Notes: a model not told the origin generated them from the letters alone. Counted from the stretch's first letter, positions 25,487 through 35,999 are shown. The stretch: DNA of 64,000 nt from Octadecabacter temperatus (GCF_001187845.1 NZ_CP012160.1:310001-374000); one strand, 5' to 3'. Numbers and translations: made by a program.

Positions 25487-27436
25487 ATGCTGCGCCTTCT
25501 CTTCGCGTGCCTATCGCTTTGTTTGGTGCTGGTTTTTGGCCAATCCGTCCAAGCGCAATCCCTGCAAGATGTCCTGCAAGACAACGCTGAAGCTGTCGCG
25601 AAACCTTCGCGCCGTACGGTGGATGATGTGATTGCAGCCTTGGTCGCTTCATCGGCCACTGGCATTCCTGATTTCCTAGAAGGATGGCGCGCCAAAGAGA
25701 TTTGGCAGCGCGACGCCGACGGTTTGTTTTTCCGCGCTGTAGAAGACGGGGATGGTTTGATCCTTACCGATCTGGACACCGCAGAGGTCACGACCGTTGC
25801 CGATGATGACGGATTTAGCCAAGCCAAACCCAATGCAGGCGTGCGCCGCGTGATCAGCAGCGCTTTGGTTCAGTTTCTGTTGTCCGATCCTGATATTACA
25901 CGCCGCCAATCTGCTCTCGACGCCATTGGTCGCGACCCGTCCGGCGATCAACTCGAGCCACTAAGGGCGAGCATCGATGGAGAGCCGGATGCAGAAATCC
26001 TCGCGCGTAAACAGCAGCTGGAACGGCAGCTGACGGCGCAATTTGATGAAGACCCAAGCGCAAGGGTCGCAGCCATCAACGATCTTTCTGGTGACGTAAG
26101 CGTAGAAGTGCGCGGCGTCGTGAGTCAAATTCTGACGACCCGCCAATTCGTTGCAAGCTCAATCCCTAACGAAATCAACGTTGCCCGTATCCTCGAGATT
26201 GGCGAGGACCTGACGGAAGATGAAGCATACCAGTTGCTGGTTGATGCGGACCTCGCGGATGCGACAGTCGCACCCGAAGATATCGTGACCGTTCTAACGG
26301 CGCAGGTTGTGGATGGGCATGTGGCCGGAGTTGATGTTTCGACCCTTGATACCGATGGGGCACGGGTTGCCGCCTATCAAACCTTGGCCGACCGCGGGGA
26401 TGCACCGCCATTTGTCACACCGGATGCGCAGGTTGCAGCTATGGCTGCACACACCTTTTATCTTGCCTATGTCGAACCCGATGCAACGATCACTGGCGCG
26501 GCCAAACAGGCACAGGACGCGATTTCGACGCAACTAGCAGTTGGGGAAACCCTCGATCTGACGCTTGATGGATTGTCGCTGGCATCGATCTACTTTCTCG
26601 CGGCGATTGGCCTTGCGATCACGTTTGGCGTCATGGGCGTTATCAACATGGCGCACGGCGAGTTCATTATGATGGGCGCCTATACCGGCTACGTCGTTCA
26701 GCAAATCGTTCCGGACTATACGTTGTCTATCATCATCGCGTTGCCCGCGGCATTTGCCGTTACCTTCGCCGCTGGTGTAGCAATGGAGCGATTGGTCATC
26801 CGTCATCTATACCACCGTCCGCTTGAAACGCTTCTGGCGACGTTCGGCATCGCGATTGTGTTGCAGCAATTGGCGAAGAACATCTTCGGGACGCAGGCGC
26901 GTCCGCTGACATCGCCGGATTGGTTGGCTGGGGCTTGGGTCGTGAATGACGTGATCCAGATCAGCTACATTCGCATCGCGATTTTCGTCCTCGCGTTGCT
27001 GTTCTTGGGCCTCATCCTGTTCATATTAAAACGCACACGATTGGGCCTAGAAGTCCGCGCTGTGACGCAAAACCCCGGCATGGCGGCAAGCATGGGTATC
27101 AACCCTGACCGCATCAACATGCTGACGTTCGGGCTTGGGTCTGGCATTGCGGGCATCGCGGGGGTCGCCATCGGGCTTTATGCCAAGGTGACCTCGGAAA
27201 TGGGCGCTGATTACATCGTCCAGTCCTTCATGACGGTTGTTGTCGGCGGCGTTGGTAACGTTTGGGGCACCCTTGCGGGGGCATCGTTGATCGGGTTCAC
27301 GCAAAAGGGGATTGAGTGGTTTAACCCTTCCAACACCTTGGCGGCGCAGACCTATATGATCTTGTTCGTAATTCTGTTCATTCAATTCCGACCCAAGGGC
27401 ATTGTCGCCCTTAAGGGTCGCGCGGCGGGGGATTGA
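25487..27436 (+). CDS. urtB: Urea ABC transporter, permease UrtB
   Basis: A 649-residue inner-membrane protein. Residues 1-22 are a signal peptide (ending VQAQS), then about 340 residues of soluble, probably periplasmic, helix-rich sequence, then the LivH-type permease with eight or so helices (AIGLAITFGVMGVINMAHGE is the family signature). The long N-terminal extension is usual for UrtB. I chose the ATG at 25487 after AAAGAAAGAA; an upstream in-frame ATG lacks a ribosome site. It lies 68 bases after urtA and five before urtC. Confidence 0.92.
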   Translation: MLRLLFACLSLCLVLVFGQSVQAQSLQDVLQDNAEAVAKPSRRTVDDVIAALVASSATGIPDFLEGWRAKEIWQRDADGLFFRAVEDGDGLILTDLDTAEVTTVADDDGFSQAKPNAGVRRVISSALVQFLLSDPDITRRQSALDAIGRDPSGDQLEPLRASIDGEPDAEILARKQQLERQLTAQFDEDPSARVAAINDLSGDVSVEVRGVVSQILTTRQFVASSIPNEINVARILEIGEDLTEDEAYQLLVDADLADATVAPEDIVTVLTAQVVDGHVAGVDVSTLDTDGARVAAYQTLADRGDAPPFVTPDAQVAAMAAHTFYLAYVEPDATITGAAKQAQDAISTQLAVGETLDLTLDGLSLASIYFLAAIGLAITFGVMGVINMAHGEFIMMGAYTGYVVQQIVPDYTLSIIIALPAAFAVTFAAGVAMERLVIRHLYHRPLETLLATFGIAIVLQQLAKNIFGTQARPLTSPDWLAGAWVVNDVIQISYIRIAIFVLALLFLGLILFILKRTRLGLEVRAVTQNPGMAASMGINPDRINMLTFGLGSGIAGIAGVAIGLYAKVTSEMGADYIVQSFMTVVVGGVGNVWGTLAGASLIGFTQKGIEWFNPSNTLAAQTYMILFVILFIQFRPKGIVALKGRAAGD

Positions 27437-27440
27437 GGAC

Positions 27441-28673
27441 ATGAAAAACACATTGATCGCTCGTAACCCGTCAATCCTTTGGTTCCTTTTGGCGCTGTCG
27501 GTATTCACGGTGTCCGTAACCGTGCTGAGCGAAGCAACTGGCTTTGGCTTAATCTCGACTTCGTTCCTCAAGACCCTCGGCAAGACGCTTTGCCTTTGTC
27601 TGGTCGCCATCGCGATGGACGTGGTTTGGGGATACTGCGGCATCCTTAGCCTTGGCCATTTCGCGTTCTTCGGCATCGGTGGCTACGCTATCGGCATGTG
27701 GTTGATGTATGCCCGCACCGAAGCCATCGTACAGACATCCCTGCAGGCATCAGTATTGCCCCCCACGCCGCAGGAGGTCACAGACGCAATCGGGAGCCAG
27801 ATTTTCGGCGTTGTCGGAAGCTCGGACTTTCCTGCGATATGGATGTTTTCGCACAGCTTACCGCTGCAGCTGCTTGCCGTTGTGTTGGTGCCAGGCTTGC
27901 TGGCCTTCGTTTTCGGTTGGTTGGCCTTTCGCAGCCGCGTCACAGGCGTCTACCTTTCGATCCTGACACAAGCGATGACCTTGGCGCTGTCGCTCTATTT
28001 GTTCCAAAACGACACGGGACTGCGCGGAAACAACGGGCTGTCAGGTTTGCAGAATATTCCGGGCCTTGAGGATCGCGGACAGGATATCGTCTCGCTTTGG
28101 TTCTTCTGGGCTTCGGCGCTGGCACTGGGATTGGGTTATGTTTTGTTCGCCTATGTCGTCTCAGGTAAGTTCGGATCGGTCATTCGCGCAATCCGCGACA
28201 ACGAAGCGCGCGTGCGTTTCCTTGGCTACCATGTTGAGCAGTACAAGCTGTTCGTCTTTACTCTCACGGCGATGGTTTCGGGCATCGCAGGCGCGCTGTA
28301 TTACCCCCAAGCGGGCATCATCAACCCCGCGGAAATTGCACCTATCGCATCTATTTATCTGGCGGTCTGGGTGGCGATTGGTGGGCGCGGTCGGCTTTAT
28401 GGTGCGGTGATTGGTGCGGCCTTGGTGTCGCTGTTGTCGTCATGGTTTACCGGCGGTTCCGCCCCCAACATCAACCTCGGGTTCTATGTGATTAAGTGGA
28501 CTGATTGGTGGCTGGTCTTGCTTGGTCTGTCCTTTGTATTGGTCACGCTGTTCTTCCCTAAAGGTATCGGTGGTGTGTTTGATGCCATTGCCAAGAAGAA
28601 GGACCCTGAAAGGCAGGGTGATTTCGGCCCCGATCAAGGTGCATGGCGCGACAAAGAAGGAGAGCCATCATGA
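27441..28673 (+). CDS. urtC: Urea ABC transporter, permease UrtC
   Basis: A 410-residue LivM-type permease with about ten membrane segments; GYCGILSLGHFAFFGIGGYA and GKFGSVIRAIRDNEARVRFL are the family signatures (the second is the ATPase-docking loop). It pairs with UrtB to form the channel. The ATG at 27441 follows GATTGAGGAC. It overlaps urtD by four bases (ATGA). Confidence 0.92.
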   Translation: MKNTLIARNPSILWFLLALSVFTVSVTVLSEATGFGLISTSFLKTLGKTLCLCLVAIAMDVVWGYCGILSLGHFAFFGIGGYAIGMWLMYARTEAIVQTSLQASVLPPTPQEVTDAIGSQIFGVVGSSDFPAIWMFSHSLPLQLLAVVLVPGLLAFVFGWLAFRSRVTGVYLSILTQAMTLALSLYLFQNDTGLRGNNGLSGLQNIPGLEDRGQDIVSLWFFWASALALGLGYVLFAYVVSGKFGSVIRAIRDNEARVRFLGYHVEQYKLFVFTLTAMVSGIAGALYYPQAGIINPAEIAPIASIYLAVWVAIGGRGRLYGAVIGAALVSLLSSWFTGGSAPNINLGFYVIKWTDWWLVLLGLSFVLVTLFFPKGIGGVFDAIAKKKDPERQGDFGPDQGAWRDKEGEPS

Positions 28674-29410
28674 GCACGCTTTTGGAAGTTTCCGGCGTTT
28701 CAGTCACCTTCGATGGGTTTCGCGCGATCAACAATCTGTCAATCCAAATTGCGGAACCTGAACTGCGTGCCGTAATTGGCCCCAATGGGGCAGGCAAAAC
28801 CACGTTCATGGATATCGTCACGGGTAAAACGCGCCCTGATGAAGGGCGGGTCATCTTTGGCGAAAAATCGGTGTCGTTGTTAGGCATGACCGAAAGCCAG
28901 ATCGCCCAAGCGGGTGTCGGGCGCAAGTTTCAAAAGCCAACCGTGTTTGAAGCTCAGACCGTTCATGAAAACATTGTTATGGCACTGCGCAACAAGCGCG
29001 GACCGTTGGATGTTTTGTTCGGCGGAAAGGCCACGAACCGTGAGGCCCGCGTTCGTGAGATAAGCGATGAAATCGGCCTAACGGATGCGTTGGACCAGCA
29101 ATCAGGCGCGCTGAGCCACGGTCAGAAACAGTGGCTCGAGATCGGAATGCTGCTTGCGCAGGATCCGCGTCTGTTGCTTGTCGATGAACCCGCCGCAGGG
29201 ATGACACCGGCGGAACGCGAACACACGACCGACTTGTTGGTGCGCGCCGCCAAGACCCGCGCCGTGGTCGTGGTTGAGCACGATATGGAATTCGTGCGCC
29301 GCTTGAACTGCAAGGTCACAGTTCTTCACGAAGGCTCGGTTCTGGCCGAGGGCAGTTTGGATCACGTAACGAAAAACAAGGACGTCGTTGACGTCTATTT
29401 GGGGCGCTAA
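28670..29410 (+). CDS. urtD: Urea ABC transporter, ATP-binding protein UrtD
   Basis: A 246-residue LivG-type ATPase: Walker A GPNGAGKTT, the family variant signature LSHGQKQWLEIGMLLAQ and Walker B LLLVDEPAAGMT. The LSHGQ replacement of the usual LSGGQ is normal for UrtD. The ATG overlaps the urtC stop and follows AAGAAGGAGAG; the frame also reads upstream to 28643. Confidence 0.92.
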   Translation: MSTLLEVSGVSVTFDGFRAINNLSIQIAEPELRAVIGPNGAGKTTFMDIVTGKTRPDEGRVIFGEKSVSLLGMTESQIAQAGVGRKFQKPTVFEAQTVHENIVMALRNKRGPLDVLFGGKATNREARVREISDEIGLTDALDQQSGALSHGQKQWLEIGMLLAQDPRLLLVDEPAAGMTPAEREHTTDLLVRAAKTRAVVVVEHDMEFVRRLNCKVTVLHEGSVLAEGSLDHVTKNKDVVDVYLGR

Positions 29411-29413
29411 AGC

Positions 29414-30109
29414 ATGTTGGATGTCACAGACCTAACGTTGAAATACGGACAAAGCCAAATCTTGAACGGGATCAATCTGACCGCGAAAAAAGGTGAAATC
29501 ACCGCTGTGATGGGGACAAACGGGGTTGGCAAAACATCGCTTTTGAAAGCCATCGCGGGCCGCCACCCGATCGCGTCAGGGTCGATTGCGTTGAACGGTT
29601 CGCTGATTGAGAAACACTCGGCTGTCAACGCAGCTAGGGCAGGGATCGCCTATGTCCCACAAGGTCGCGAAGTGTTCCCGATGATGACCGTGACTGAAAA
29701 CCTAGAAACTGGGTTTGCCTGTCTTGATGGGCGCGCTCACAACGTTCCCGATCACATCTACGAGCTGTTCCCAGTGTTGCATGAAATGTCTGCGCGGCGC
29801 GGGGGCGATCTTTCCGGGGGACAGCAACAGCAACTCGCAATTGCGCGGGCATTGATCACCAAACCGTCTGTGCTGCTGCTTGATGAACCCACGGAAGGTA
29901 TCCAGCCCAACATCATCCAACACATCGGTGACGTGATTGCAAAGCTGCGCGATCAAGGTGAGATCGCGATCGTGTTGGTCGAGCAGTTCTTCGATTTCGC
30001 GTTTGAACTTGGGGATCAGTTCGTAACGATGAACCGCGGTTCGGTTACGCTCGATGCGCCGTCCAAGGATGTTGAGCGAGAAAAACTGCTGGGCCTCGTG
30101 TCAGTCTAG
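29414..30109 (+). CDS. urtE: Urea ABC transporter, ATP-binding protein UrtE
   Basis: A 231-residue LivF-type ATPase with Walker [10 protein letters not shown], signature [15 protein letters not shown] and Walker [13 protein letters not shown]. It starts three bases after urtD and completes the urt operon. Its last nine bases overlap the 3' end of ureG on the other strand, so the two operons are convergent without any spacer or terminator. Confidence 0.92.
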   Translation: MLDVTDLTLKYGQSQILNGINLTAKKGEITAVMGTNGVGKTSLLKAIAGRHPIASGSIALNGSLIEKHSAVNAARAGIAYVPQGREVFPMMTVTENLETGFACLDGRAHNVPDHIYELFPVLHEMSARRGGDLSGGQQQQLAIARALITKPSVLLLDEPTEGIQPNIIQHIGDVIAKLRDQGEIAIVLVEQFFDFAFELGDQFVTMNRGSVTLDAPSKDVEREKLLGLVSV

Positions 30110-30721
30110 CGTCAGTCCGCCGATGTTTGAGATCAACTGCAGCACATCGTTGACCCCTTGATCATTGCGCAGTGAGCAAAACACGAAGGGACGATCGCCG
30201 CGTATACGTTTCGCGTCGCGCTCCATCACGTCCAAAGACGCGCCAACATGCGGCGCGAGGTCGGTTTTATTGATCACAAGAATGTCCGACTTGGTGATTG
30301 CAGGCCCACCCTTGCGCGGAATTTCTTCGCCGGCGGCTACGTCGATCACATAGATCGTGAGGTCGGCCAACTCGGGACTGAACGTCGCGGATAAATTGTC
30401 CCCGCCGCTTTCGATCATCGCAACTTCCAGATCGTCGTGGCGGGTTCGCATTTCGGCGATGGCCGCCAGATTGATAGACGCGTCTTCGCGGATTGCGGTG
30501 TGGGGGCAGCCACCCGTTTCGACACCAATAACCCGATCTTGTGGCAAGATTTGCATCCGCATCAAGGCTTCTGCGTCTTCTTGCGTGTAGATGTCATTGG
30601 TGATGACCCCAATCGAAAGCTTGGGGTGCAAAGCACGCGCCAATGCCGCCGTCAGTGTTGTTTTGCCAGCGCCAACCGGTCCGCCAATACCAATGCGCAA
30701 TGGACCATTGTTCTGTGTCAT
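30101..30721 (-). CDS. ureG: Urease accessory GTPase UreG
   Basis: A 206-residue SIMIBI GTPase delivering nickel to urease. P-loop [10 protein letters not shown] is at 13-22, the metal-binding CPH motif ([11 protein letters not shown]) at 72-74, and the GTP-specificity NKTD sits in [15 protein letters not shown]. Length is usual. It overlaps ureF by four bases and ends inside the urtE 3' end. It is the last gene of the urease operon. Confidence 0.95.
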   Translation of the reverse strand: MTQNNGPLRIGIGGPVGAGKTTLTAALARALHPKLSIGVITNDIYTQEDAEALMRMQILPQDRVIGVETGGCPHTAIREDASINLAAIAEMRTRHDDLEVAMIESGGDNLSATFSPELADLTIYVIDVAAGEEIPRKGGPAITKSDILVINKTDLAPHVGASLDVMERDAKRIRGDRPFVFCSLRNDQGVNDVLQLISNIGGLTLD

Positions 30722-31365
30722 GAGCGAAAAATCCTAGGCTGCAAAGTTTCATGTCGCATTGCTGCGATGTCCGACAAGAACGCGGTGCTTTGTAAGTCAT
30801 CAAGACTGGAAAGTGCCGTGTCGTCTGCGATTTCGGTGCATACGGGCGCAAGGGCTGCAAGCACGGCTTGGCCTTCGGTTTGCCCGAGTGGGACGGCGCG
30901 AACGGATGCGGACACCAAGTTGCTGACAAAGGCGTGCAGATACATCGACGCCGTCAATGTCGGGTCAAGGTTCAAACGTGCAGCCGCTGCACCAACGGCG
31001 ACCGGAAACAAGTGCTCAGGCGCGTCGACATCCCAAATGTCGGCTACGGTTTTGGTGAACGCCGCACCCTGCCGCTCGCTTTCCATTCGTCGCTCGGCAG
31101 AGGATGAATTGGCGACGCCATGTGCATTGACCATGTCCAATGCCTCACGATCTGCACAGCCGTAAGCGGCCCGCAACAAGATACAGTCGTTGCGTCCACT
31201 TCCATTGCGCAGCACATCCGTAAGCCAATCCTGCATTTCGCCAGCGGTGCCGATTACGCCGTCCGCAATCGCCATTTCAAGACCATGGGAATAGGCGAAC
31301 GCCCCGACAGGAAAACTGGGGGAGAGCCATTGCGCCAAAGTAAGGATATCGCCGTTAGTGGTCAT
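30718..31365 (-). CDS. ureF: Urease accessory protein UreF
   Basis: A 215-residue all-helical protein: [20 protein letters not shown] near the N-terminus is the UreF signature, and the family segment [14 protein letters not shown] follows in the middle. It joins UreD/H and UreG in the nickel-insertion complex. Its start overlaps ureE by eleven bases and its stop overlaps ureG by four. Confidence 0.93.
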   Translation of the reverse strand: MTTNGDILTLAQWLSPSFPVGAFAYSHGLEMAIADGVIGTAGEMQDWLTDVLRNGSGRNDCILLRAAYGCADREALDMVNAHGVANSSSAERRMESERQGAAFTKTVADIWDVDAPEHLFPVAVGAAAARLNLDPTLTASMYLHAFVSNLVSASVRAVPLGQTEGQAVLAALAPVCTEIADDTALSSLDDLQSTAFLSDIAAMRHETLQPRIFRS

Positions 31366-31822
31366 GTGCTGTCGCTACATGTTCATGACTGTGGGTGCGC
31401 CCGTGCCCGTACGCGCCGCCTTCGGGTGTGAAGGGCTGGACAACTGGCTGCACGGTCGCGCCGAGGTGCTCAAGCATGTGACCGATGACGGGATCAGCCT
31501 GTATCAGTAAGTGATCTGGCTCAATCTGGCAGGGCGTGTGGCGATTGCCAATGTGCCACGCCAGCTGGGTCAAGTTGCCTGTGATGCGTAGCAGGTTTTC
31601 GTCAGCGGCCAAAACCTCAACCAATTGTCCGTCGGAAAGCACGAACGCGTCCCCTTGGTTCAAGGACGTGGTACTTTCAAGATCAACAAGGAACTTCCCG
31701 CCGTCATCTGTCGTCAACATCTTGCGACGTAAGAACCGGTCGTCATAGGTTAACGTACAACGGCCAAACGGAGCCGTGGCATGTGCATGCCGTTTGACAG
31801 TTTGTGCAGTTAAGTCAGCCAT
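31355..31822 (-). CDS. ureE: Urease accessory metallochaperone UreE
   Basis: A 155-residue nickel chaperone. The N-terminal peptide-binding domain has LVDLESTTSLNQGDAFVLSD, and the metal domain has QLAWHIGNRHTPCQIEPDHL with the conserved His. The C-terminus is a His-rich tail ([18 protein letters not shown]). It lies nine bases downstream of an unrecognised secreted-protein gene that separates it from ureC. Confidence 0.93.
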   Translation of the reverse strand: MADLTAQTVKRHAHATAPFGRCTLTYDDRFLRRKMLTTDDGGKFLVDLESTTSLNQGDAFVLSDGQLVEVLAADENLLRITGNLTQLAWHIGNRHTPCQIEPDHLLIQADPVIGHMLEHLGATVQPVVQPFTPEGGAYGHGRTHSHEHVATAHDH

Positions 31823-31831
31823 TCGCGCGCC

Positions 31832-32443
31832 TCATTCAGCCCGAACAGAAACGAAAGTGTAATCGTCCCTGCCGTCGGGATCGGAGTAGGCTGTCAGGAT
31901 GGCTGTCTCGAGATCTGGAAAATAAAGCATTTCTTCGGTGTGGTTGTAGTCACTGTTGGTGTATTTTGCGGTCACTGGGATCGCGTCCAACGTACAATTG
32001 CCAAACTGGACGCTGGTCAAAGCCCCCCAACGGTGACGCACGTTTTCAACCTGTGTTTCGCCCATTTGGATTTGTGTCGTCCGCGCTGACCATGATCCAC
32101 CCGCGATAGGGGCGGGCATGTCGGCAATCGGCATCTCAAAAACAAATTGCCAAAGTGAATCTGGGATGACCCGCCCATTCTCGATTGAACTCAGCTGAAG
32201 CACGTGAATGCCATGAACCACGTAGTTGAGACTTTCATCGCCGTCATAGAAAGTGGTTTGCTGAACCGCCCCGTTGGACGCCATGCTGTGAATTTCGTAG
32301 TCACCGTTGTCTTGGTCAAAACGTATGCCATCCCCGTCCAGCATTGCCGCTGTTGGGCAACTGGATTGCGCGATTGCACCGATTGGGGTCAGCAAAAGGC
32401 TTGCGAGAAAGGTCATGCAAAGGGGTTTTGAAACTTGGATCAT
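31832..32443 (-). CDS. Unrecognised secreted protein encoded within the urease operon
   Basis: A 203-residue protein with a Sec signal peptide (about 1-27, cut after AIAQ) and a beta-rich, acidic mature part with two Cys (in SSCPTAAM and FGNCTLDAI), which could form a disulfide. I recognise no family. It sits between ureC (10 bases) and ureE (nine bases), so it is almost certainly in the same transcript. I chose the ATG at 32443: it starts the signal peptide and avoids overlapping ureC; the frame remains open up to 32560. Expected in the periplasm, though urease is cytoplasmic, so its role is unclear. Confidence 0.7.
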   Translation of the reverse strand: MIQVSKPLCMTFLASLLLTPIGAIAQSSCPTAAMLDGDGIRFDQDNGDYEIHSMASNGAVQQTTFYDGDESLNYVVHGIHVLQLSSIENGRVIPDSLWQFVFEMPIADMPAPIAGGSWSARTTQIQMGETQVENVRHRWGALTSVQFGNCTLDAIPVTAKYTNSDYNHTEEMLYFPDLETAILTAYSDPDGRDDYTFVSVRAE

Positions 32444-32453
32444 TTTTGACCTC

Positions 32454-34163
32454 TCAGAACATAAAGTAACGTTGCGCCATGGGTAGCACATCCGCTGGTT
32501 GGCAGGTGAGCAATTCGCCGTCCGCGCGAACCTCATAGGTTTCTGGATCGACTTCAACACTAGGCGTCGCGTCGTTCAGCACCATGTCTGACTTACCGAT
32601 GGTTCGTGTGTTCTTCACCGCGACGGTCTGCTTTGCGAGGCCAAGAGTCTCACGCAGGCCTGCGTCTTGTGCAACACCGGATACAAAGCTGACTGAGGTA
32701 TGTTGTTGCGCGCTGCCATACTGGCCAAACATCGGCCGAGTATAGACGGGTTGTGGCGTCGGAATAGACGCATTCGGGTCACCCATTTGCGCCACAACAA
32801 TCGAACCCGCCATCAGTACCATTTCGGGTTTCACCCCAAAGAATGCCGTGTCCCAAAGCACGAGATCAGCACGTTTTCCGACAGAGATATCACCGATCAC
32901 ATGTCCCACACCCTGCGCGATGGCGGGGTTGATCGTGTACTTCGCGATGTAGCGGCGCACGCGCATGTTGTCGTTGTCACCCGTTTCGTCTGTCAATGCG
33001 CCGCGTTGCTTTTTCATTTTGTCGGCGGTTTGCCATGTGCGGATCAAGACTTCTCCGACGCGACCCATAGCCTGACTGTCAGACGCGATGATCGAAAACG
33101 CACCGATGTCGTGCAAGATGTCTTCGGCTGCGATGGTTTCACGGCGAATACGGCTTTCGGCGAACGCGATGTCTTCGGGGATCGATTTGTCGAGGTGGTG
33201 GCACACCATCAACATATCGAGGTGTTCTTCCAACGTGTTCACCGTGAAGGGGCGCGTTGGGTTGGTCGAACTTGGTATGACATTGTCATGCCCGCAAATC
33301 TTGATGATGTCTGGGGCATGGCCGCCGCCTGCGCCTTCAGTATGGAAAGCGTGGATCGTGCGGCCTTTCATGGCGCCAACGGTGTGTTCGACAAAGCCGG
33401 ATTCATTTAGCGTGTCCGTGTGGATCATCACCTGCACATCAAGATCATCGGCAACGCCAAGGCAGCAATCAATCGCGGCAGGGGTGGTGCCCCAGTCTTC
33501 GTGCAGTTTCAGCGCACAAGCACCGGCTTGAACCATCTCAACCAGGGCGTCTGGTTGGCTGGCGTTGCCTTTGCCGGACAGGCCGATGTTCATGGTGATC
33601 CCGTCAAAGGACTGCAACATCCGCCCGATATGCCAAGGGCCCGGCGTGCAGGTCGTGGCCAATGTCCCGTGCGCGGGCCCAGTGCCGCCGCCAAAACAAG
33701 TGGTGACACCGGAATGCAGGGAGTCTTCCATCTGTTGTGGGCAAATAAAGTGGATGTGGCTGTCGACACCGCCCGCCGTCAGAATGCGGCCTTCACCTGC
33801 GATAATCTCTGTCCCTGGTCCGATGATAATATCGACACCGGATTGCGTGTCGGGGTTGCCAGCTTTGCCGATGGCGTGGATGAGGCCGTCTTTCAGCGCA
33901 ACGTCCGCTTTGTAGATGCCAGAATGGTCCACGATCAGCGCATTGGTGATGACCGTATCCACAGCACCACCAGCGCGGGTGACTTGGGATTGGCCCATTC
34001 CGTCGCGGATCACCTTGCCGCCGCCGAACTTCACCTCTTCACCGTAGGTGGTGAGGTCGCGTTCAACTTCGATGATCAGATCGGTATCAGCCAGACGAAC
34101 TTTGTCACCTGTAGTGGGGCCGAACATGGCGGCATATTGAGCGCGGGGGATTTCACGAGGCAT
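32454..34163 (-). CDS. ureC: Urease subunit alpha (catalytic)
   Basis: A 569-residue catalytic subunit hydrolysing urea to ammonia and carbamate, with a dinickel site. Ligands and active-site residues are seen at His136 and His138 ([10 protein letters not shown]), the carbamylated Lys219 ([11 protein letters not shown]), His248 (MIHTDTLNE), His274, and the flap Cys321-His322 ([13 protein letters not shown]). Length is that of the family. It directly abuts the ureB stop and is followed after 10 bases by the secreted-protein gene rather than ureE. Confidence 0.96.
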   Translation of the reverse strand: MPREIPRAQYAAMFGPTTGDKVRLADTDLIIEVERDLTTYGEEVKFGGGKVIRDGMGQSQVTRAGGAVDTVITNALIVDHSGIYKADVALKDGLIHAIGKAGNPDTQSGVDIIIGPGTEIIAGEGRILTAGGVDSHIHFICPQQMEDSLHSGVTTCFGGGTGPAHGTLATTCTPGPWHIGRMLQSFDGITMNIGLSGKGNASQPDALVEMVQAGACALKLHEDWGTTPAAIDCCLGVADDLDVQVMIHTDTLNESGFVEHTVGAMKGRTIHAFHTEGAGGGHAPDIIKICGHDNVIPSSTNPTRPFTVNTLEEHLDMLMVCHHLDKSIPEDIAFAESRIRRETIAAEDILHDIGAFSIIASDSQAMGRVGEVLIRTWQTADKMKKQRGALTDETGDNDNMRVRRYIAKYTINPAIAQGVGHVIGDISVGKRADLVLWDTAFFGVKPEMVLMAGSIVVAQMGDPNASIPTPQPVYTRPMFGQYGSAQQHTSVSFVSGVAQDAGLRETLGLAKQTVAVKNTRTIGKSDMVLNDATPSVEVDPETYEVRADGELLTCQPADVLPMAQRYFMF

Positions 34164-34469
34164 CTATAGGTCTCCCATTATTTCTTGGTTGAAACCAAAG
34201 ATTTTACGATCGCCCCCAAAGGGGATCAGTTGCACGTCGCGACGCTGGCCTGGTTCAAACCGCACGGCGGTTCCAGCTGCGATGTCTAAACGCATGCCGC
34301 GGGCCGCAGTTCGATCAAAATCCAACGCTGGGTTGGTTTCCGCGAAATGGTAATGACTGCCGACCTGCACAGGGCGGTCGCCGGTGTTGGCTACGTTAAG
34401 CGTGATCGCCTCTGCACCCTCATTCAGGGTCAACGGCGTATCGGCTGGGAAAAGCTCTCCGGGGATCAT
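34164..34469 (-). CDS. ureB: Urease subunit beta
   Basis: A 101-residue structural subunit with the family segments [20 protein letters not shown] and [17 protein letters not shown]. It follows ureA by nine bases and its stop touches the ureC start codon. Separate ureA and ureB genes are the usual bacterial arrangement. Confidence 0.95.
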   Translation of the reverse strand: MIPGELFPADTPLTLNEGAEAITLNVANTGDRPVQVGSHYHFAETNPALDFDRTAARGMRLDIAAGTAVRFEPGQRRDVQLIPFGGDRKIFGFNQEIMGDL

Positions 34470-34478
34470 GGCGTTCTC

Positions 34479-34781
34479 CTACCTAATCGGGTTGTGGACG
34501 GTGACGAGCTTGGTGCCGTCTGGAAAGGTCGCTTCGACTTGCACGTCGTGTATCATCTCGGGGATGCCTTCCATGCATTGATCGCGGGTGACGACTAAAC
34601 CGCCCGCTTCCATCATATCCGCGACAGAGCGCCCGTCGCGCGCGCCCTCAACCACGGTGTCTGTGATTAGGGCAATCGCTTCAGGATGGTTTAGCTTAAC
34701 GCCGCGCGCCAAACGTTTGCGGGCGACCTCGGCGGCCATAGCGATGAGGAGTTTGTCTTTTTCTCGCGGGGTAAGTTGCAT
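34479..34781 (-). CDS. ureA: Urease subunit gamma
   Basis: A 100-residue structural subunit beginning [13 protein letters not shown], with [20 protein letters not shown] and [20 protein letters not shown], the conserved family pattern. It starts three bases after the ureD stop. Confidence 0.96.
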   Translation of the reverse strand: MQLTPREKDKLLIAMAAEVARKRLARGVKLNHPEAIALITDTVVEGARDGRSVADMMEAGGLVVTRDQCMEGIPEMIHDVQVEATFPDGTKLVTVHNPIR

Positions 34782-34784
34782 GGC

Positions 34785-35600
34785 TTAAAGCCTCCATGAC
34801 ACGGGGAGAGGGGATTGGTTCAAGTGTTCAAGTACGGGGATAAGAGTTCGGCGAAGTTCATAGCTGTCGGCGGCAAGCATGCGGATCACGAGGATGTCGT
34901 CACCCAACAGGCTCGCACCGGCAGTGTCGGGCAGCATGCCTCGGGTTTTGTCCAACTGTTGCGCCGCATCAGGCGAAACCATGACGACACTGCACATCGC
35001 ACCCGCACCGCCAGCAATTGCTGCACTGTTCAATTTGGTGTCTGCATCGCCAACAAGATCGATGCCATCGACATAGACCGGAATGCTATTTCTCATGATC
35101 TTGATGCGGTCGTGAAAACGCACGTCTTGCAATGTTTCGCCCATCGCGGCGCGACCAAAGACGACCGGTTCGACCATAAGCAAGCGTGCGGATGGGGCGA
35201 GTTCGATATCCAAACGGCGTTGAAGGTTGCAGCGCTCAAACAGAATAAGCTCTTGTGGGAACCAGCGAAGTTGAGCGCCGTTACCGACCTTAAGCGTCGT
35301 GGTTAGTTTTCCAACTTCATCGGGTTGCGCGCGGTAGGCCCGTTCAGCTGCCTGCGTTGTGATCGTAAGCGACGCGTTTTCTGCCGCGGCCAAATCAAGA
35401 TCAAAGCGATCACCACCCGTTATTCCGCCGGATGTGTTGACGATAACTGCTTCGACATCGGTCGTGAGGGAGCGTGGGAAAACCAACCGCAGAGAACCCG
35501 ATTGGCGCAACGCCTTGATGCGCGAACGCGTGCCGTCCGAAGCCACGCTAACGGAAGCTGCCCCGACTGAACGAGGTTGCGCAGCCGCCGCCGTGCGCAA
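34785..35600 (-). CDS. ureD: Urease accessory protein UreD
   Basis: A roughly 271-residue nickel-insertion scaffold protein, first of the urease operon. The segments AVIVNTSGGITGGDRFDLDL and ERAYRAQPDE near residues 50-95 and FGRAAMGE in the middle are family signatures. No ATG is available near the 5' end; the best start is TTG at 35600, with a CTG upstream as alternative and a TAG closing the frame 36 bases further up. The gene faces a 320-base region ending at tRNA-Thr, which must hold the urease promoter. Confidence 0.9.
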   Translation of the reverse strand: MRTAAAAQPRSVGAASVSVASDGTRSRIKALRQSGSLRLVFPRSLTTDVEAVIVNTSGGITGGDRFDLDLAAAENASLTITTQAAERAYRAQPDEVGKLTTTLKVGNGAQLRWFPQELILFERCNLQRRLDIELAPSARLLMVEPVVFGRAAMGETLQDVRFHDRIKIMRNSIPVYVDGIDLVGDADTKLNSAAIAGGAGAMCSVVMVSPDAAQQLDKTRGMLPDTAGASLLGDDILVIRMLAADSYELRRTLIPVLEHLNQSPLPVSWRL

Positions 35601-35924
35601 AGTTATTGGAGTAGATTGGTTGATGTTCAGTTCCCGCCGCTAAGACCACGCTGCAATCCATCATGGACTCGCGCTACCAGAAAGGACTGTAGGTATTTGA
35701 GTCGAGCCTCAAGGTATCGTGATTAATAATTGGGCGAAAACTGCAGCATTGGATTAAAAAGTACGCAGAAATAAAACTGCTGTTTGGCTACGCTAAAACC
35801 CTGAATCGATCAGTTAATGTAGCGCATTTGATTGCCGGCTGCTTGCGTGAATGGCGGTTGAAAGCGCTGCGAGAATGCTTGCGCGCGTTCATTGTGTCGA
35901 ACGCATCAAAGACTTGGGGGATAA
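35601..35924. other. Intergenic region upstream of ureD
   Basis: About 320 bases, AT-richer than the flanking genes, with the urease promoter expected on the minus strand. I see no gene, no clear nitrogen-regulated sigma-54 promoter and no strong repeat. Confidence 0.45.
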
Positions 35925-35999
35925 TGGTGCTGCTAGGGAGAATTGAACTCCCGACCTCGTCATTACCAATGACGCGCTCTACCACTGAGCTACAGCAGC
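35925..35999 (-). tRNA. tRNA-Thr (anticodon GGU)
   Basis: On the minus strand GCTGCTG pairs with TAGCAGC (one G-U). The anticodon arm is CGTCA-TTGGTAA-TGACG with anticodon GGT; the T arm has GTTCAATTC. The 3' CCA is encoded, giving 75 bases. Confidence 0.96.
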
